Source of the DNA: Quisquiliibacterium transsilvanicum
GTDB lineage: Bacteria; Pseudomonadota; Gammaproteobacteria; Burkholderiales; Burkholderiaceae_E
DNA length: 64,000 bases
Assembly: GCF_014202215.1 (NCBI RefSeq)
Contig: NZ_JACHGB010000004.1
Location: 285,255 to 349,254, forward strand
Reading direction: 5' to 3'
A program made the translations under genes and the position numbers. The notes beneath the pieces are model-generated. The model had not been told where the DNA came from. It made no database searches and saw only the letters and a list, made by a program, of their open reading frames with translations. This document shows, piece by piece, positions 36,655 to 45,647 of this stretch (position 1 is the stretch's first letter; every line of letters begins with the position of its first letter).

Positions 36655-37794
36655 ATGAATCTTCAGTTGACGAGCGAGCAGCAGATGCTGCGCGAGAGCG
36701 CGGTGCGCTGGGTGGCCGAGCGCGGCCGCCCCGCCCATGCCGGCGAGGCGCAGCCTCCCGCGGGCGAGCGCTGGCGCGAGATGGCCGACATGGGCTGGCT
36801 GGCGATGACGCTTCCCGAGCGCGACGGTGGCCTGGGCCAGGGCGTGGCCGAGACCTGCGTGCTGGCCGAGGCGCTCGGCGCCGGCCCGGTGGTCGAGCCC
36901 TTCCTGCCCGCCGCAGTGATGGCCGGCGGGCTGCTGGCCGATGCCGGCAGCGACGCGCAGCGCGAGCGCTGGCTCGGCGCGCTGGCCTCCGGCGAGGCGG
37001 TGGTGGTGCCGGCGACGATCGAGCGCGGCACCGGCCATGACGTCTCGCGCACCGCGACCAGCGCAACCCGCGACGGCGGCGGCTGGCTGCTCGAGGGCGA
37101 CAAGAGCATGGTGCCCTCGGGGCCGGCGGCGCAGGCCTGGATCGTGTCGGCGCGCACCAGTGAAGGCGAAATCGCCTTCTTCCTGGTCGAGCGCGGCGCT
37201 GCGGGCGTCGCCACCCGCGACTTCCCCTCGGTCGACGGTGCGGGCGCCTGCTCGCTTGCGCTGCGCGGGGTGCGCGTTGACGACTCGGCCCGGCTGCCGG
37301 GCGCCAGCCTCGAGTCCTTCCAGCGGGTGCTCGACCATGCGCTGGTCGCCGCCTGCGCGGAGTCGGTCGGCGCGATGGATACGCTGGTGAAGGCCACCGT
37401 CGACTACACGAAACAGCGCAACCAGTTCGGCCGTCCGCTGTCGGCCAACCAGGTGCTGCGCCATCGGATGGCCGACATGTCGATCCATGCCGAGGAGGCG
37501 CGCTCGATCACGCTTGGCGCGGTGCTGGCGCTGCAGGACGCGGAGCGCACCGGCGACGCGCAGTCGCGCTCCCGCGCTGCCGCTGCGGCGCGCGCCAAGG
37601 TCGGGCTCGGCGCGCGCCGCGTCGCCGAGGAGGCGGTCCAGCTGCACGGCGGCATGGGCGTCACCGACGAACTCACCATCGGCGTGTACATGCGCCGCCA
37701 GATGGCGCTCGACGCCATGTTCGGACCCGCGGAGTGGCATCTGCGCCGCCATGCACAGATGCGCCGGCCGCTGGCCGCCGGATCGGAGAACTGA
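36655..37794 (+). CDS. Acyl-CoA dehydrogenase (first of a pair)
   Basis: 379 residues, acyl-CoA dehydrogenase fold: N-terminal helical domain starting MNLQLTSEQQMLRES, beta domain, and a C-terminal domain with QLHGGMGVTDE. It lacks an obvious catalytic Glu in the usual C-terminal position (there is no clear YEGT/YGGS-type motif), which is common for one member of paired, heteromeric acyl-CoA dehydrogenases. AGGTGA precedes the ATG. The second member starts one base after its stop, so the two are almost certainly co-translated. Confidence 0.85.
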   Translation: MNLQLTSEQQMLRESAVRWVAERGRPAHAGEAQPPAGERWREMADMGWLAMTLPERDGGLGQGVAETCVLAEALGAGPVVEPFLPAAVMAGGLLADAGSDAQRERWLGALASGEAVVVPATIERGTGHDVSRTATSATRDGGGWLLEGDKSMVPSGPAAQAWIVSARTSEGEIAFFLVERGAAGVATRDFPSVDGAGACSLALRGVRVDDSARLPGASLESFQRVLDHALVAACAESVGAMDTLVKATVDYTKQRNQFGRPLSANQVLRHRMADMSIHAEEARSITLGAVLALQDAERTGDAQSRSRAAAAARAKVGLGARRVAEEAVQLHGGMGVTDELTIGVYMRRQMALDAMFGPAEWHLRRHAQMRRPLAAGSEN

Positions 37795-37795
37795 G

Positions 37796-38998
37796 ATGAA
37801 GCTTTCCTTCGGCCCCGATGAACTGGCCTTCCGCGACGAAGTGCGCGCCTTCCTGGGCGAGAAGCTGTCGCCGGAGATGAGCCGCGCCACCCACCTCACC
37901 ACTTCGGTCTTCTCCGAGCCCGAGATCGGCCGGGTGTGGAACCGCATCCTGAACGACAAGGGCTGGTCCGCGCCCGCCTGGCCCAGCGCGTTTGGCGGCA
38001 CCGGCTGGAGCCTCGTGCAGCGCTGGATCTTCGCCACCGAGCTGGCCCGCGCGGGCGCTCCCTCCCTGTCGCCGATGGGCCTGAAGATGGCCGGCCCGGT
38101 GATCATGAAGTTCGGTTCGCCCGAGCAGAAGTCGTACTACCTGCCGCGCATCCTGGCCGGCGACGATTACTGGTGCCAGGGCTACTCCGAGCCGGGCTCG
38201 GGCTCGGACCTGGCTTCGCTGGCGACGCGCGCGGTGCGCGACGGCGACCATTACGTCGTCAACGGCACCAAGATCTGGACCACCCACGCTCATCACGCGA
38301 ACATGATGTTCGCGCTGGTGCGCACCGGCGGCGAGGATACGCCGAAGCACAAGGGAATCAGCTTCCTGCTGGTCGACATGAAGACGCCGGGAATCACGAT
38401 CCGCCCGATCCGCACGATCGGCGGCGACCACGAGGTCAACCAGGTGTTCTTCGACGACGTGCGCGTGCCGGTCTCGCAGCGCGTCGGCGAGGAGGGCGAG
38501 GGCTGGACCATCGCCAAGTACCTGCTCGAGTTCGAGCGCGGCGGCTCGATCACTTCGGGCGACCTGCGCTCCACCTTCGAGTGGCTGCAGCGGCTCGCCC
38601 AGGAGACGCCCGGCGGCGAGGGCAGCGTGCTGGACGACCCGGATCTCGCGCTGGCCTTCTCGACGGTGGAGATCGACATCGACGCCCTCGAAATGACCGA
38701 ACTGCGCGTGATGTCCTCGCTGCAGACCGGGCAGAACCCCGGCGCGGTGTCGTCGCTGATGAAGCTGCGCTGGAGCGAGATCGAACAGGCGCTGACGCGG
38801 CTGGGCGTGCGGGTGCTCGGTCCGGATGCGCTCGCCTGGGAAACGACGCGCCCGCTCTACGCGGAGGGCGCCGACCCGGTGCTGGACGATCTGGCCCGCC
38901 CGGTCACCGCCAAGTACCTGAACACGCGCGCCTTCACCATCTTCGGCGGCGCTTCCGAGATCCAGCGCGAGATCATCTCGCGCGAGCTCATCGGTTGA
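37796..38998 (+). CDS. Acyl-CoA dehydrogenase (second of a pair)
   Basis: 400 residues. CQGYSEPGSGSDLASL (FAD/substrate region), KIWTTHAHHANMM, and the C-terminal IFGGASEIQREIISRELIG. The pair of one shorter and one full-length member in tandem resembles the two-gene FadE systems that form heterotetramers on bulky CoA-thioesters such as sterol side chains. The substrate is unknown. Its stop is followed at once by a 13-bp hairpin. Confidence 0.87.
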   Translation: MKLSFGPDELAFRDEVRAFLGEKLSPEMSRATHLTTSVFSEPEIGRVWNRILNDKGWSAPAWPSAFGGTGWSLVQRWIFATELARAGAPSLSPMGLKMAGPVIMKFGSPEQKSYYLPRILAGDDYWCQGYSEPGSGSDLASLATRAVRDGDHYVVNGTKIWTTHAHHANMMFALVRTGGEDTPKHKGISFLLVDMKTPGITIRPIRTIGGDHEVNQVFFDDVRVPVSQRVGEEGEGWTIAKYLLEFERGGSITSGDLRSTFEWLQRLAQETPGGEGSVLDDPDLALAFSTVEIDIDALEMTELRVMSSLQTGQNPGAVSSLMKLRWSEIEQALTRLGVRVLGPDALAWETTRPLYAEGADPVLDDLARPVTAKYLNTRAFTIFGGASEIQREIISRELIG

Positions 38999-39004
38999 GC
39001 CCGC

Positions 39005-39034
39005 GGGGCGGCCCGGCTCCGGCCGGGCCGCCCC
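39005..39034. terminator. 13-bp perfect hairpin between acyl-CoA dehydrogenase and pirin genes
   Basis: GGGGCGGCCCGGC (39005-39017) and GCCGGGCCGCCCC (39022-39034) are exact reverse complements with a TCCG loop, placed between two convergent stops. No T tract. Confidence 0.6.
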
Positions 39035-39052
39035 TGCCGCGCCCGCAGGCTC

Positions 39053-39913
39053 TCAGGGCAGCGGGATCCAGTCGGTTTCGCCCGGGATCCTGCCGAGCCG
39101 CTGCGCGCTCCAGTCCCGCTCGGCCTGGCCGATGCGCTCCCGCCGGCTGGACACGAAGTTCCATGACAGCGCGCGCGGCGCGTCCAGCGGCGCCCCGCCG
39201 AGCAGCATCGCGAGGGCCCCGTCCGGGGCATCCACGATGCATTCGCGGCCCGGCGACAGCAGCCCGAGCGTGCGCTCCGGCAGTGGCACGCCGTCCACCT
39301 CGAGCCCGCCCGTGACCGCGTAGAGCGCCCGCTCCTCGTGTTCCGGGGGCAGGGTGAGCCGTCCACCCGCGGGCAGTTCCAGCGCGCAGTACAGCGTGGG
39401 CCCGAACACCCCCGCCGGCGAGCGCCGGCCGAAGGCCTCGCCCGCGATCACCGTCACCGTCGCGTCGCCGCTGCGCAGGCGCGGCAGGCTGTCGGCAGGC
39501 CAGTGCTCGAAGGACGGGGCAGTTTCTTCGTGGGCGATCGGCAGCGCCACCCAGGACTGGATTCCGTGCAGGCGGTGGCCGGCCTCGCGTTCCGGCGCAG
39601 GCGTGCGCTCGGAATGCACGATGCCGCAGCCGGCGGTCATCCAGTTGAGGTCGCCGGGCCGGATCACCTGCCGGCTGCCCAGGCTGTCCCGGTGCAGCAG
39701 CGCGCCCTCGAACAGCCAGGTGACCGTTGCCAGGCCGATGTGCGGGTGCGGTCGCACGTCCAGGCCCGTGCCGGGCGCGAACACCGCCGGCCCCATGTGG
39801 TCGAGGAACACGAAGGGCCCGACGGCGCGCAGGTCCTTGTGCGGCAACAGCCTGTGTACTTCCAGGCCTCCTACGTCCTTCCCTCGTGCGGTGACGGTGC
39901 GCTCGATCGGCAT
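39053..39913 (-). CDS. Pirin family protein (bicupin)
   Basis: 286 residues. FVFLDHMGPA, RPHPHIGLATVTWLFEGALLHRDSLG and GIVHSE contain the His and Glu iron ligands of the N-terminal cupin; a C-terminal pirin domain follows. Bacterial pirins are quercetinase-like or regulatory iron proteins; the role is not predictable. It is the last of a run of minus-strand genes from 45500 down, but 115 bases separate it from the GTPase gene. Confidence 0.88.
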   Translation of the reverse strand: MPIERTVTARGKDVGGLEVHRLLPHKDLRAVGPFVFLDHMGPAVFAPGTGLDVRPHPHIGLATVTWLFEGALLHRDSLGSRQVIRPGDLNWMTAGCGIVHSERTPAPEREAGHRLHGIQSWVALPIAHEETAPSFEHWPADSLPRLRSGDATVTVIAGEAFGRRSPAGVFGPTLYCALELPAGGRLTLPPEHEERALYAVTGGLEVDGVPLPERTLGLLSPGRECIVDAPDGALAMLLGGAPLDAPRALSWNFVSSRRERIGQAERDWSAQRLGRIPGETDWIPLP

Positions 39914-40028
39914 GGCGGACTCCCCGTGTGCGATGTGCCTGGGGTCAACCTTAGCGCACGCCGCCCGGGCAGAGCGCGCGGACCGCGCGGACCGGGCGGG
40001 CGGGGGCGATTCCTGCCGCGCCGAGGGC

Positions 40029-41540
40029 TCAGGGACGAAAGCCCGGGTAGAGACGGGCCAGCGCCTGCCGGGCAGCGGTGGCCAGCAGGCGCTCCAGCGC
40101 GGGCTCGAATTCCGTGCTGGACGGGCGCTGTGCCCGGCCCGCCCAGAGCGCCTTCAGGGCGCCACGCTGCGGTTCGAGCGCCTCCCTGACCACGGCCTCC
40201 CAGTGCGGCGGGTGCTCGGATGCGCTCCAGTCGCCGCGTCCGCGGCCGTAGTGCGCCACGGCCAGGTAGCCCAGCAGCGCTGACGATGCAAGTCCGTCCA
40301 GCACCTCGTCGGACCAGGTCACCGAGGCCACGTCCTTGCCGCGCACCAGGTTGTAGCCGCGCGCCAGGCCGGCCGCGCCGAGCGCGCCGAGCAGGCCGCC
40401 AGCGAGCAGGCCGCCGCCCAGCGTGAGGCCGCCGGTGGCGATGTCCGCCTTCAGCCCGGCCAGCGATCCCGCGACCAGGCCGCCGAGGATCGCTGCCCGC
40501 CCTTCGTCCACCGGTGTCTCGACCGCGTAGTGCTCCGCCAGGCGCTCGAGGACGACCTGAGCCGCGCGGCCCTGCAAGCCGTGCAATTCGATCAGGCGGT
40601 CGGTGCTGGCGCGGATGTCGGCGTCCAGCCGCTCGGCGAGCGCCCGCATCGCCGCGCGGCGCGCGGTGTCGACCCGTTCGCCGTCGTCGGGCGCGCGGCC
40701 AGGGCGCAGCGAACTGCCGAGTTCGCGCAGCGTGTCGCGCAGCCGTCCGGGCGGGAGGTCCTGCGCGTCGGCCGCCGCCCGCGCAATGCGCCTGGCCAGC
40801 TCGTGGATCGACGCCGCGAAAGTCCGCTCGCGCCGCGCCTGCCAGGCGCCGAGCAGGCGCGAGAATCCAGGGCGCTTGTCCGCCGGCAGTACATCCTCGA
40901 CCGCCTCGAGCAGCGCGATTTCCTGCACCCAGCAGCGCGCGAAGGCGTCCAGCGCAAGCACCTTGCGCACCGTGCGCGTGCCACGCAGCCGGGCCTCCCA
41001 GCGTGCGATCTCGGCGGCTTCCTCGGCGGGCGGGCGGGGCGCGCCGGTCTGGTTGAGCAGCGCGATGACCGGCTTGCCCATCCAGTCGAGGATGCGCAGC
41101 TCGGGGTCGACGTAGGCCGCATCGGCCGGATCCTCGGCCGCGTTGACCAGGTAGAGCACCACGTCGGCGCGGTCGCGCACGTTGCGGATCGCCTGCTGGC
41201 TGGACCACAGGGGGCGGTCGCGGAAGCGGTCCCAGACCTGCGCGAGCATCCAGATCACCGGATTGGCGGACTGCTCCAGCCGGCGCGCCAGGCGGTGGCT
41301 GTCGCCGAAGCCGGGGGTGTCCCAGAGCGAGAGCCGGTCGCCTTCGGCGCTGTCGATCAGCACGTGCCCCTCGGCGAGGTCGGTCACGTGGGCGGCGTCG
41401 CGCACCTCGCCGATCTCGCGGCCGAGCAGGGTGCGCGCGAGCGTGGTCTTGCCTGCGTTGGTGTGCGAGACCAGGCTCAGCGAGACCTGGGTGGCGTCCG
41501 GTGCGCCGCGCGACGGCGCCTGCGCGGGATCCTGGCTCAT
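40029..41540 (-). CDS. GTPase with DUF3482 domain
   Basis: 503 residues. N-terminal small-GTPase domain: P-loop SHTNAGKTTLA (G1), DTPGFGDS (G3), ALLNQTG (the G4 position, with Gln for Lys in NKxD-like). The C-terminal half is DUF3482, with a glycine-rich hydrophobic stretch (LTLGGGLLAGGLLGALGAAGLA) that may insert into or span the membrane. Its ATG overlaps the stop of the DUF2868 gene as ATGA, so the two are coupled. DUF2868 and DUF3482 genes are regularly neighbours in betaproteobacteria; function unknown. Confidence 0.85.
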   Translation of the reverse strand: MSQDPAQAPSRGAPDATQVSLSLVSHTNAGKTTLARTLLGREIGEVRDAAHVTDLAEGHVLIDSAEGDRLSLWDTPGFGDSHRLARRLEQSANPVIWMLAQVWDRFRDRPLWSSQQAIRNVRDRADVVLYLVNAAEDPADAAYVDPELRILDWMGKPVIALLNQTGAPRPPAEEAAEIARWEARLRGTRTVRKVLALDAFARCWVQEIALLEAVEDVLPADKRPGFSRLLGAWQARRERTFAASIHELARRIARAAADAQDLPPGRLRDTLRELGSSLRPGRAPDDGERVDTARRAAMRALAERLDADIRASTDRLIELHGLQGRAAQVVLERLAEHYAVETPVDEGRAAILGGLVAGSLAGLKADIATGGLTLGGGLLAGGLLGALGAAGLARGYNLVRGKDVASVTWSDEVLDGLASSALLGYLAVAHYGRGRGDWSASEHPPHWEAVVREALEPQRGALKALWAGRAQRPSSTEFEPALERLLATAARQALARLYPGFRP

Positions 41541-42769
41541 CGTGCGGTCTCCTGCCGTTGGCCGAGCGCGGCGAAGCGGGGCGCGACGCCGAGATCCTCG
41601 AAGACCGCGCGCCAGGCGGCGCGGCGCTCCGCGGCCCGCTGCGGGGAGTTGCCGAAGCGCTCGAGGAAGGCGGTCTCGTCGACCAGTACCCGCAGCTCGG
41701 CGCCGGGGGCGAGCCGGCGCTTCAGTTCGGCGGCGAAGGCGGCGTGCGTTTGCGGCTCGGGTGTGGCGCTCATCTGGAACAGCGCGATCAGCAGGCGGGC
41801 GCGCGGATCCAGCAGGCGGCCAAGGCCTTCGGTCTCGGCCAGCTCCGGCGAGGTCGAGGGCGACAGCTCCAGTGTGACCGCGGGTCCGAGCTCGCGCGCG
41901 AGCAGCGTTTCGAGGCCACGCCGGCTGGCCTCGGGCGGCGCGAAGCTGTAGGGCATCGCCTGGACGCGGATCGAACCGTCGGCATCCGCCGGCACCCTGG
42001 GCAGGGGGGCGTCATCGCCGGGGGTGCGGCCCGGGCCGCCGCCGGGCGCGTGGACTGCGCGCGCTTGCGGCGCCATGGCTTCGAGCCGGCGGGCCAGTCT
42101 CGCGCTGCGCAACGCAAGCAGGATCCGGGGCAGGATCACCAGCAGCGCCACGGTGATCGCGTAGAGGTGGATCCAGCGCGCAGCGCTTTCGCCCGGGCCT
42201 GCTCCGAAGCGCAGCGACCCGAGCGCCTGCGCGTCGGGCAGTGCGATGCCGGACAGCGCGCTTGCGGGACCGAGCACCAGGCCGAGCAGCAGGTGCACAC
42301 CCGAAGCATCCAGGAAAGTGCTCTCCCAGCCGGCCCGGTACTCGAAGGCGAGGCCGCGCAGGTAGAGGCCCGCGAGCATTCCCGCGGCCAGCGCCGCGGA
42401 GGCGGCATGCAGCGCCGCCGAGGCGCGCGCGAGGTCCGCCGGCGCTGGCGCCGACAAGGGCAGCGGCGAGGGACCGGCGAGGCGGCCCGCGCGCAGCATC
42501 GCCCGTTCGATCGGCCCGGGGGCCGCGGCGCTCCGTCCGGATGCCGCGGCGATGCGGCGGGCCAGCAGCGCCAGGTAAACCGCGAGGTTCCAGGCGATCA
42601 GCCCGAGCATCGGCGCGGCGAGCAGATTGACCTGGCGCTCGGCGCTCAGCGCGTCGGTGGCGAGCCCGGCGAGGAAGGCGAGCACGACGGCAACGGGGCC
42701 GACCCAGGCGCGCCAGCCGTCGGTCCGTCCGTGCGCGGCGTTCCGCGCAGCGGAAGGACCCGCGCTCAT
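41537..42769 (-). CDS. DUF2868 family membrane protein
   Basis: 410 residues with about four membrane segments in the first 210 residues (VGPVAVVLAFLAGLATDAL, LAAPMLGLIAWNLAVYLALL, HAASAALAAGMLAGLYL, ITVALLVILPRILLAL) and a soluble C-terminal part of about 180 residues. The first possible start in frame after the upstream gene is ATG 42769. It forms a translationally coupled pair with the GTPase gene, which suggests a membrane-recruited GTPase complex. No catalytic motif seen. Confidence 0.8.
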   Translation of the reverse strand: MSAGPSAARNAAHGRTDGWRAWVGPVAVVLAFLAGLATDALSAERQVNLLAAPMLGLIAWNLAVYLALLARRIAAASGRSAAAPGPIERAMLRAGRLAGPSPLPLSAPAPADLARASAALHAASAALAAGMLAGLYLRGLAFEYRAGWESTFLDASGVHLLLGLVLGPASALSGIALPDAQALGSLRFGAGPGESAARWIHLYAITVALLVILPRILLALRSARLARRLEAMAPQARAVHAPGGGPGRTPGDDAPLPRVPADADGSIRVQAMPYSFAPPEASRRGLETLLARELGPAVTLELSPSTSPELAETEGLGRLLDPRARLLIALFQMSATPEPQTHAAFAAELKRRLAPGAELRVLVDETAFLERFGNSPQRAAERRAAWRAVFEDLGVAPRFAALGQRQETAR

Positions 42770-42840
42770 GCGGCGCGCACCCCGCGGCGGACGCAGGGGC
42801 GAAGGGGGGGAGGGAGGGAGGCGTTCATCGGCGGCCCATG

Positions 42841-44190
42841 CTACCAGCGTCGGGTGCGCGGCCGCTCGGGGCTTTTCCCGCTGCGTTCGGGCCCGGACGT
42901 GGCGGGAAAGGCCCTGTCGCCTGTCGCGGCCTGGCGCGCGGGCCCGGCCTCGAGGCTGTGCAGGAAGGCCAGCAGGTCGTCGGTCTCGGCCTCGCTCAGG
43001 CGCAGCGGGCGCAGGATCGCCTCGCCGTCGACATGCAGGCGATCCTCGTCGAGCTCCGAGTAGTGCCGGAGCACGTCGCGCAGGCTGGCGAGGCGGCCGT
43101 CGTGCATGTAGGGCGCGGTTGCCGACAGGCCGCGCAGCGTGGGCGTGCGCCATTCGCCCCAGTTGCGGTGCTCCTGGCGGACGGTACGGGTCTTCAGCGC
43201 CGGATCGCCGCCGCCGCCGTCTCCGGAGCGGCGGTCGACCCAGCGGCCCAGCAGGTTGTAGGGGTCGCTGCGCAGCCGGCGCAGCCCGGCGTGCCTGCCG
43301 GGGTCCACCCGGCCCGGCGCGGCCAGGAAGGGCATGCCCACGTCATGGAACTCGTCGTTGGTGAAGCCCGGGCCGAGGTGGCACATCCAGCAGTTGCCCT
43401 TGCCGACGAAGATCTTCAGCCCGCGCAGCGCGGCGGCGGGGTAGCGGGCCGCCGCCGGGGCGTCGCCGCGCGCCAGCGCGTCCCGGAAGTCGTCGAAGGG
43501 GGTGCGCGGCGAGCGCAGCGTCTCCATCCAGGCGGCGAGCGCCTTGCCCGCCCGCACCAGCAGGCGCTCGTCTTCCGTCGTGCTGCCGGGCGCGAGGCCC
43601 CGTTCCGCAGCGAGGCCCGGGCCCGCACCGAGCGCCGGGCCCGCACCGAGCACCGGGCTCGCACCGAGCGCCAGGTCCGCACGGAGCGCCGGGTCCGCGC
43701 GCAGGCGCCGGGCGACCAGAGCGGCGTCGGCGCCCATTTCCGTCGGCGACAGCAGCGGCCGGATCGCCGCCGCCCACAGGCTGTCGGCGCCGCCGTCCCA
43801 GCCGAACCAGCGCCGGTCGGCCACGTCGAGCAGGCCCTGGGTGTTCCGGTCGTGGGCCGCGAGGCCCTGGGCCCGGGGGCGCCCGTCAGTGAAGCCGCGG
43901 GCGGGGTCGTGGCAGCTGGCGCAGGCCAGGCGCCCGTCGCGCGAAAGCCCCTTGTCGAAGAACAGCCGCCGGCCCAGTTCGATCGCCTGCGGGTCGCAGG
44001 AAAGCCAGCTGGTCGGATCGCAGGCCGCGGCCGGCGGCCAGGGGCCCAGCGAGAGCACCCGCTGGAGCTGCTCGGCGGTGAGGGTGGCGGCCGGGTCACC
44101 CGCGGCGAGCGCACCGCCCATGGCCAGTCCGCAGGAGAGGGCGAGCGCGCAGGCGAGGCTGCGCGCCCCGCGGGTCGCCGAAGTGCGCAT
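42841..44190 (-). CDS. MauG/cytochrome-c-peroxidase-type diheme protein
   Basis: 449 residues. A signal peptide (to about residue 30) and two c-type heme sites, CASCH (90-94) and CWMCH (267-271), with FFDKGLS before the first and [12 protein letters not shown] (possible Met ligand 362) near the end. It would act in the periplasm, either reducing hydrogen peroxide or, like MauG and MbnH, oxidising side chains on a partner protein. The partner candidate is the amidohydrolase encoded immediately upstream: the two genes overlap by one base (TGATG). A linker at 165-200 carries a six-residue repeat encoded by the 18-bp tandem repeat. Confidence 0.85.
   Translation of the reverse strand: MRTSATRGARSLACALALSCGLAMGGALAAGDPAATLTAEQLQRVLSLGPWPPAAACDPTSWLSCDPQAIELGRRLFFDKGLSRDGRLACASCHDPARGFTDGRPRAQGLAAHDRNTQGLLDVADRRWFGWDGGADSLWAAAIRPLLSPTEMGADAALVARRLRADPALRADLALGASPVLGAGPALGAGPGLAAERGLAPGSTTEDERLLVRAGKALAAWMETLRSPRTPFDDFRDALARGDAPAAARYPAAALRGLKIFVGKGNCWMCHLGPGFTNDEFHDVGMPFLAAPGRVDPGRHAGLRRLRSDPYNLLGRWVDRRSGDGGGGDPALKTRTVRQEHRNWGEWRTPTLRGLSATAPYMHDGRLASLRDVLRHYSELDEDRLHVDGEAILRPLRLSEAETDDLLAFLHSLEAGPARQAATGDRAFPATSGPERSGKSPERPRTRRW
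43622..43693 (-). repeat. Four 18-bp in-frame repeats inside the MauG-type gene
   Basis: On the plus strand the units are CCCGCACCGAGCGCCGGG and variants, at 43622, 43640, 43658 and 43676, with a decayed fifth copy after. They encode a run of six-residue units (AxPxLG-like) in the inter-heme linker. Not a conserved feature of the family as far as I know. Confidence 0.85.
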
Positions 44191-45500
44191 CAGCGCACCA
44201 TCAGCAGCCGGGACAGGAGTTCGCGGTGGCCGTCGACCTGTGCCTCGAACACGATCGCCCAGCGGCCGGGCATATGGAACAGCAGCCCCTCGGCGCGCCA
44301 GCGGCCGTCCGGCATCCGGCGGACCTGCGGGACGTAGTTCATGCCGTGCCGGTGCTCCGGCATCGTCGCGTCGATCGCCAGCGAGCGCACCTCGGCGCCC
44401 TTGGCCTGGCCCAGCGGACACACGGCGGCGACGATCGCGAAAGGACTGCCCACCGTCACCTGCGCAGGCTCGGTGTGCCAGACGATCGCCGCGCCGTCGG
44501 AATCGATCCGCTCGCTGCCGGCGGGCAACTGCGCGCAGGGATCGGCCGTCGGCGTGTCGCCGCGGGCCCGGTTCGCTTCCCATGCCGGCAACAGCAGCGC
44601 CTCGGCGTTGCGCCACGCGATGCGTTCGGCCAGCGCCGCGGGCAGGTCGGCCAGCCAGGCGCGGCTCCAGGCGGCGTGCTCCGGGATGTAGTGAAGCCGC
44701 TCCGGAGTGAAGGTGTCGGTGCCCACCATGAACCGGTCGGGGAAGGCTGCGAAGAGCTCGCGCCAGGCCGGATCGACCCTGCCGCCCGCGCCATGCTCGC
44801 TGCGGAAGGCGAGGTCGGCCCAGAGCGTGCGGTGCCTCTGGAGCAGCGCGCGCACGTTCTCTGGCCGGTCGAAGCCGGCATGCGCCCACAGCACCCGGGC
44901 GCCGGGATCCTGCCGGAAGATACGTTCCACGGCATCGGCGTCGGAGTGCGCATGCAGCACGAGCCTGTTATCGCGGGCCAGCTGCACGAGGCGCCTGGGC
45001 ACCGGCAGGTCGGCGTCGGCCCCGTAGAGGTGGAACTCGCCGATCGCGGCGTAGCGATGCCTGGCGAGGCGGTCCTCGACGTGCCGGGCGACGTCCGGGT
45101 CGTGCATCCAGGTCTGGAGCTCGCCGCGGCGCCGGTAGGGACGCAGGCTGGGGATGACCAGGTCCGGGGCGGCCGCCAGCAGCCGCTGCGTGCCTTCGTC
45201 GTCGGAACTGGAGACCAGCGCCCGGCGCAGCCCGGCCTGGCGCATCAGCGCGATCACCGCGGCAGTCGGGACCACGTCCCAGGCGTCGTGGCTGTAGTGA
45301 ATGTGCGCATCGAAGATCGGCAGCGCCCCGCCCGGCGCCTGCGCGGCGGGCGTCTGCGCAGTGGGAGTCTGCGCGGCGGGAGTCTGCGCGGCGAGCGGGC
45401 CCGCTGCGGCAAGCGCGAGCCCGGCGGCGCAGGCGAGCCGAAGGAAGGCGCGCCGGGGGACGCCGCGCACGAGGTCGTCGATTCCGGTGTGCCGGTTCAT
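44190..45500 (-). CDS. Tat-exported amidohydrolase with C-terminal YtkA/FixH-like domain
   Basis: 436 residues. The N-terminus has a twin-arginine signal ([13 protein letters not shown]...AAAGPLAAQ), then a repetitive QTPAA linker, then an amidohydrolase-2 TIM barrel (about 60-320): [32 protein letters not shown] and GTDTF are the metal-site positions. The last 95 residues look like a small beta-sandwich of the YtkA/FixH type, with [14 protein letters not shown] and [10 protein letters not shown]. The substrate is unknown. Cofactors and folding inside the cytoplasm before export would explain Tat. It is translationally coupled to the MauG-type gene. Confidence 0.78.
   Translation of the reverse strand: MNRHTGIDDLVRGVPRRAFLRLACAAGLALAAAGPLAAQTPAAQTPTAQTPAAQAPGGALPIFDAHIHYSHDAWDVVPTAAVIALMRQAGLRRALVSSSDDEGTQRLLAAAPDLVIPSLRPYRRRGELQTWMHDPDVARHVEDRLARHRYAAIGEFHLYGADADLPVPRRLVQLARDNRLVLHAHSDADAVERIFRQDPGARVLWAHAGFDRPENVRALLQRHRTLWADLAFRSEHGAGGRVDPAWRELFAAFPDRFMVGTDTFTPERLHYIPEHAAWSRAWLADLPAALAERIAWRNAEALLLPAWEANRARGDTPTADPCAQLPAGSERIDSDGAAIVWHTEPAQVTVGSPFAIVAAVCPLGQAKGAEVRSLAIDATMPEHRHGMNYVPQVRRMPDGRWRAEGLLFHMPGRWAIVFEAQVDGHRELLSRLLMVR
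45337..45396 (-). repeat. Four 15-bp in-frame repeats in the amidohydrolase linker
   Basis: Units of 15 bases at 45337, 45352, 45367 and 45382 (GTCTGCGCGGCGGGA-like on the plus strand) encode five-residue QTPAA-type repeats just after the Tat signal, forming a Pro/Ala/Gln tether. Confidence 0.85.
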
Positions 45501-45647
45501 GTCGCGTGCCTTTCCGGTCGGCTTCCCGAGGGTAGGGTCGATGCTACACCGGCCCCGGGAGCGGGAACGATCGTGCATCATCCGCCTGGCGAGCCCCGCG
45601 CCGCGCCGCCTCGCGCACTCCCAGCCCCCGAACGACCGGTCCGAGCC

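Noticed and set aside
44191-44889. N-terminal extension of the MauG-type frame into the amidohydrolase gene
   Set aside because: The extension is a shadow of the amidohydrolase; a clear signal peptide begins at 44190.
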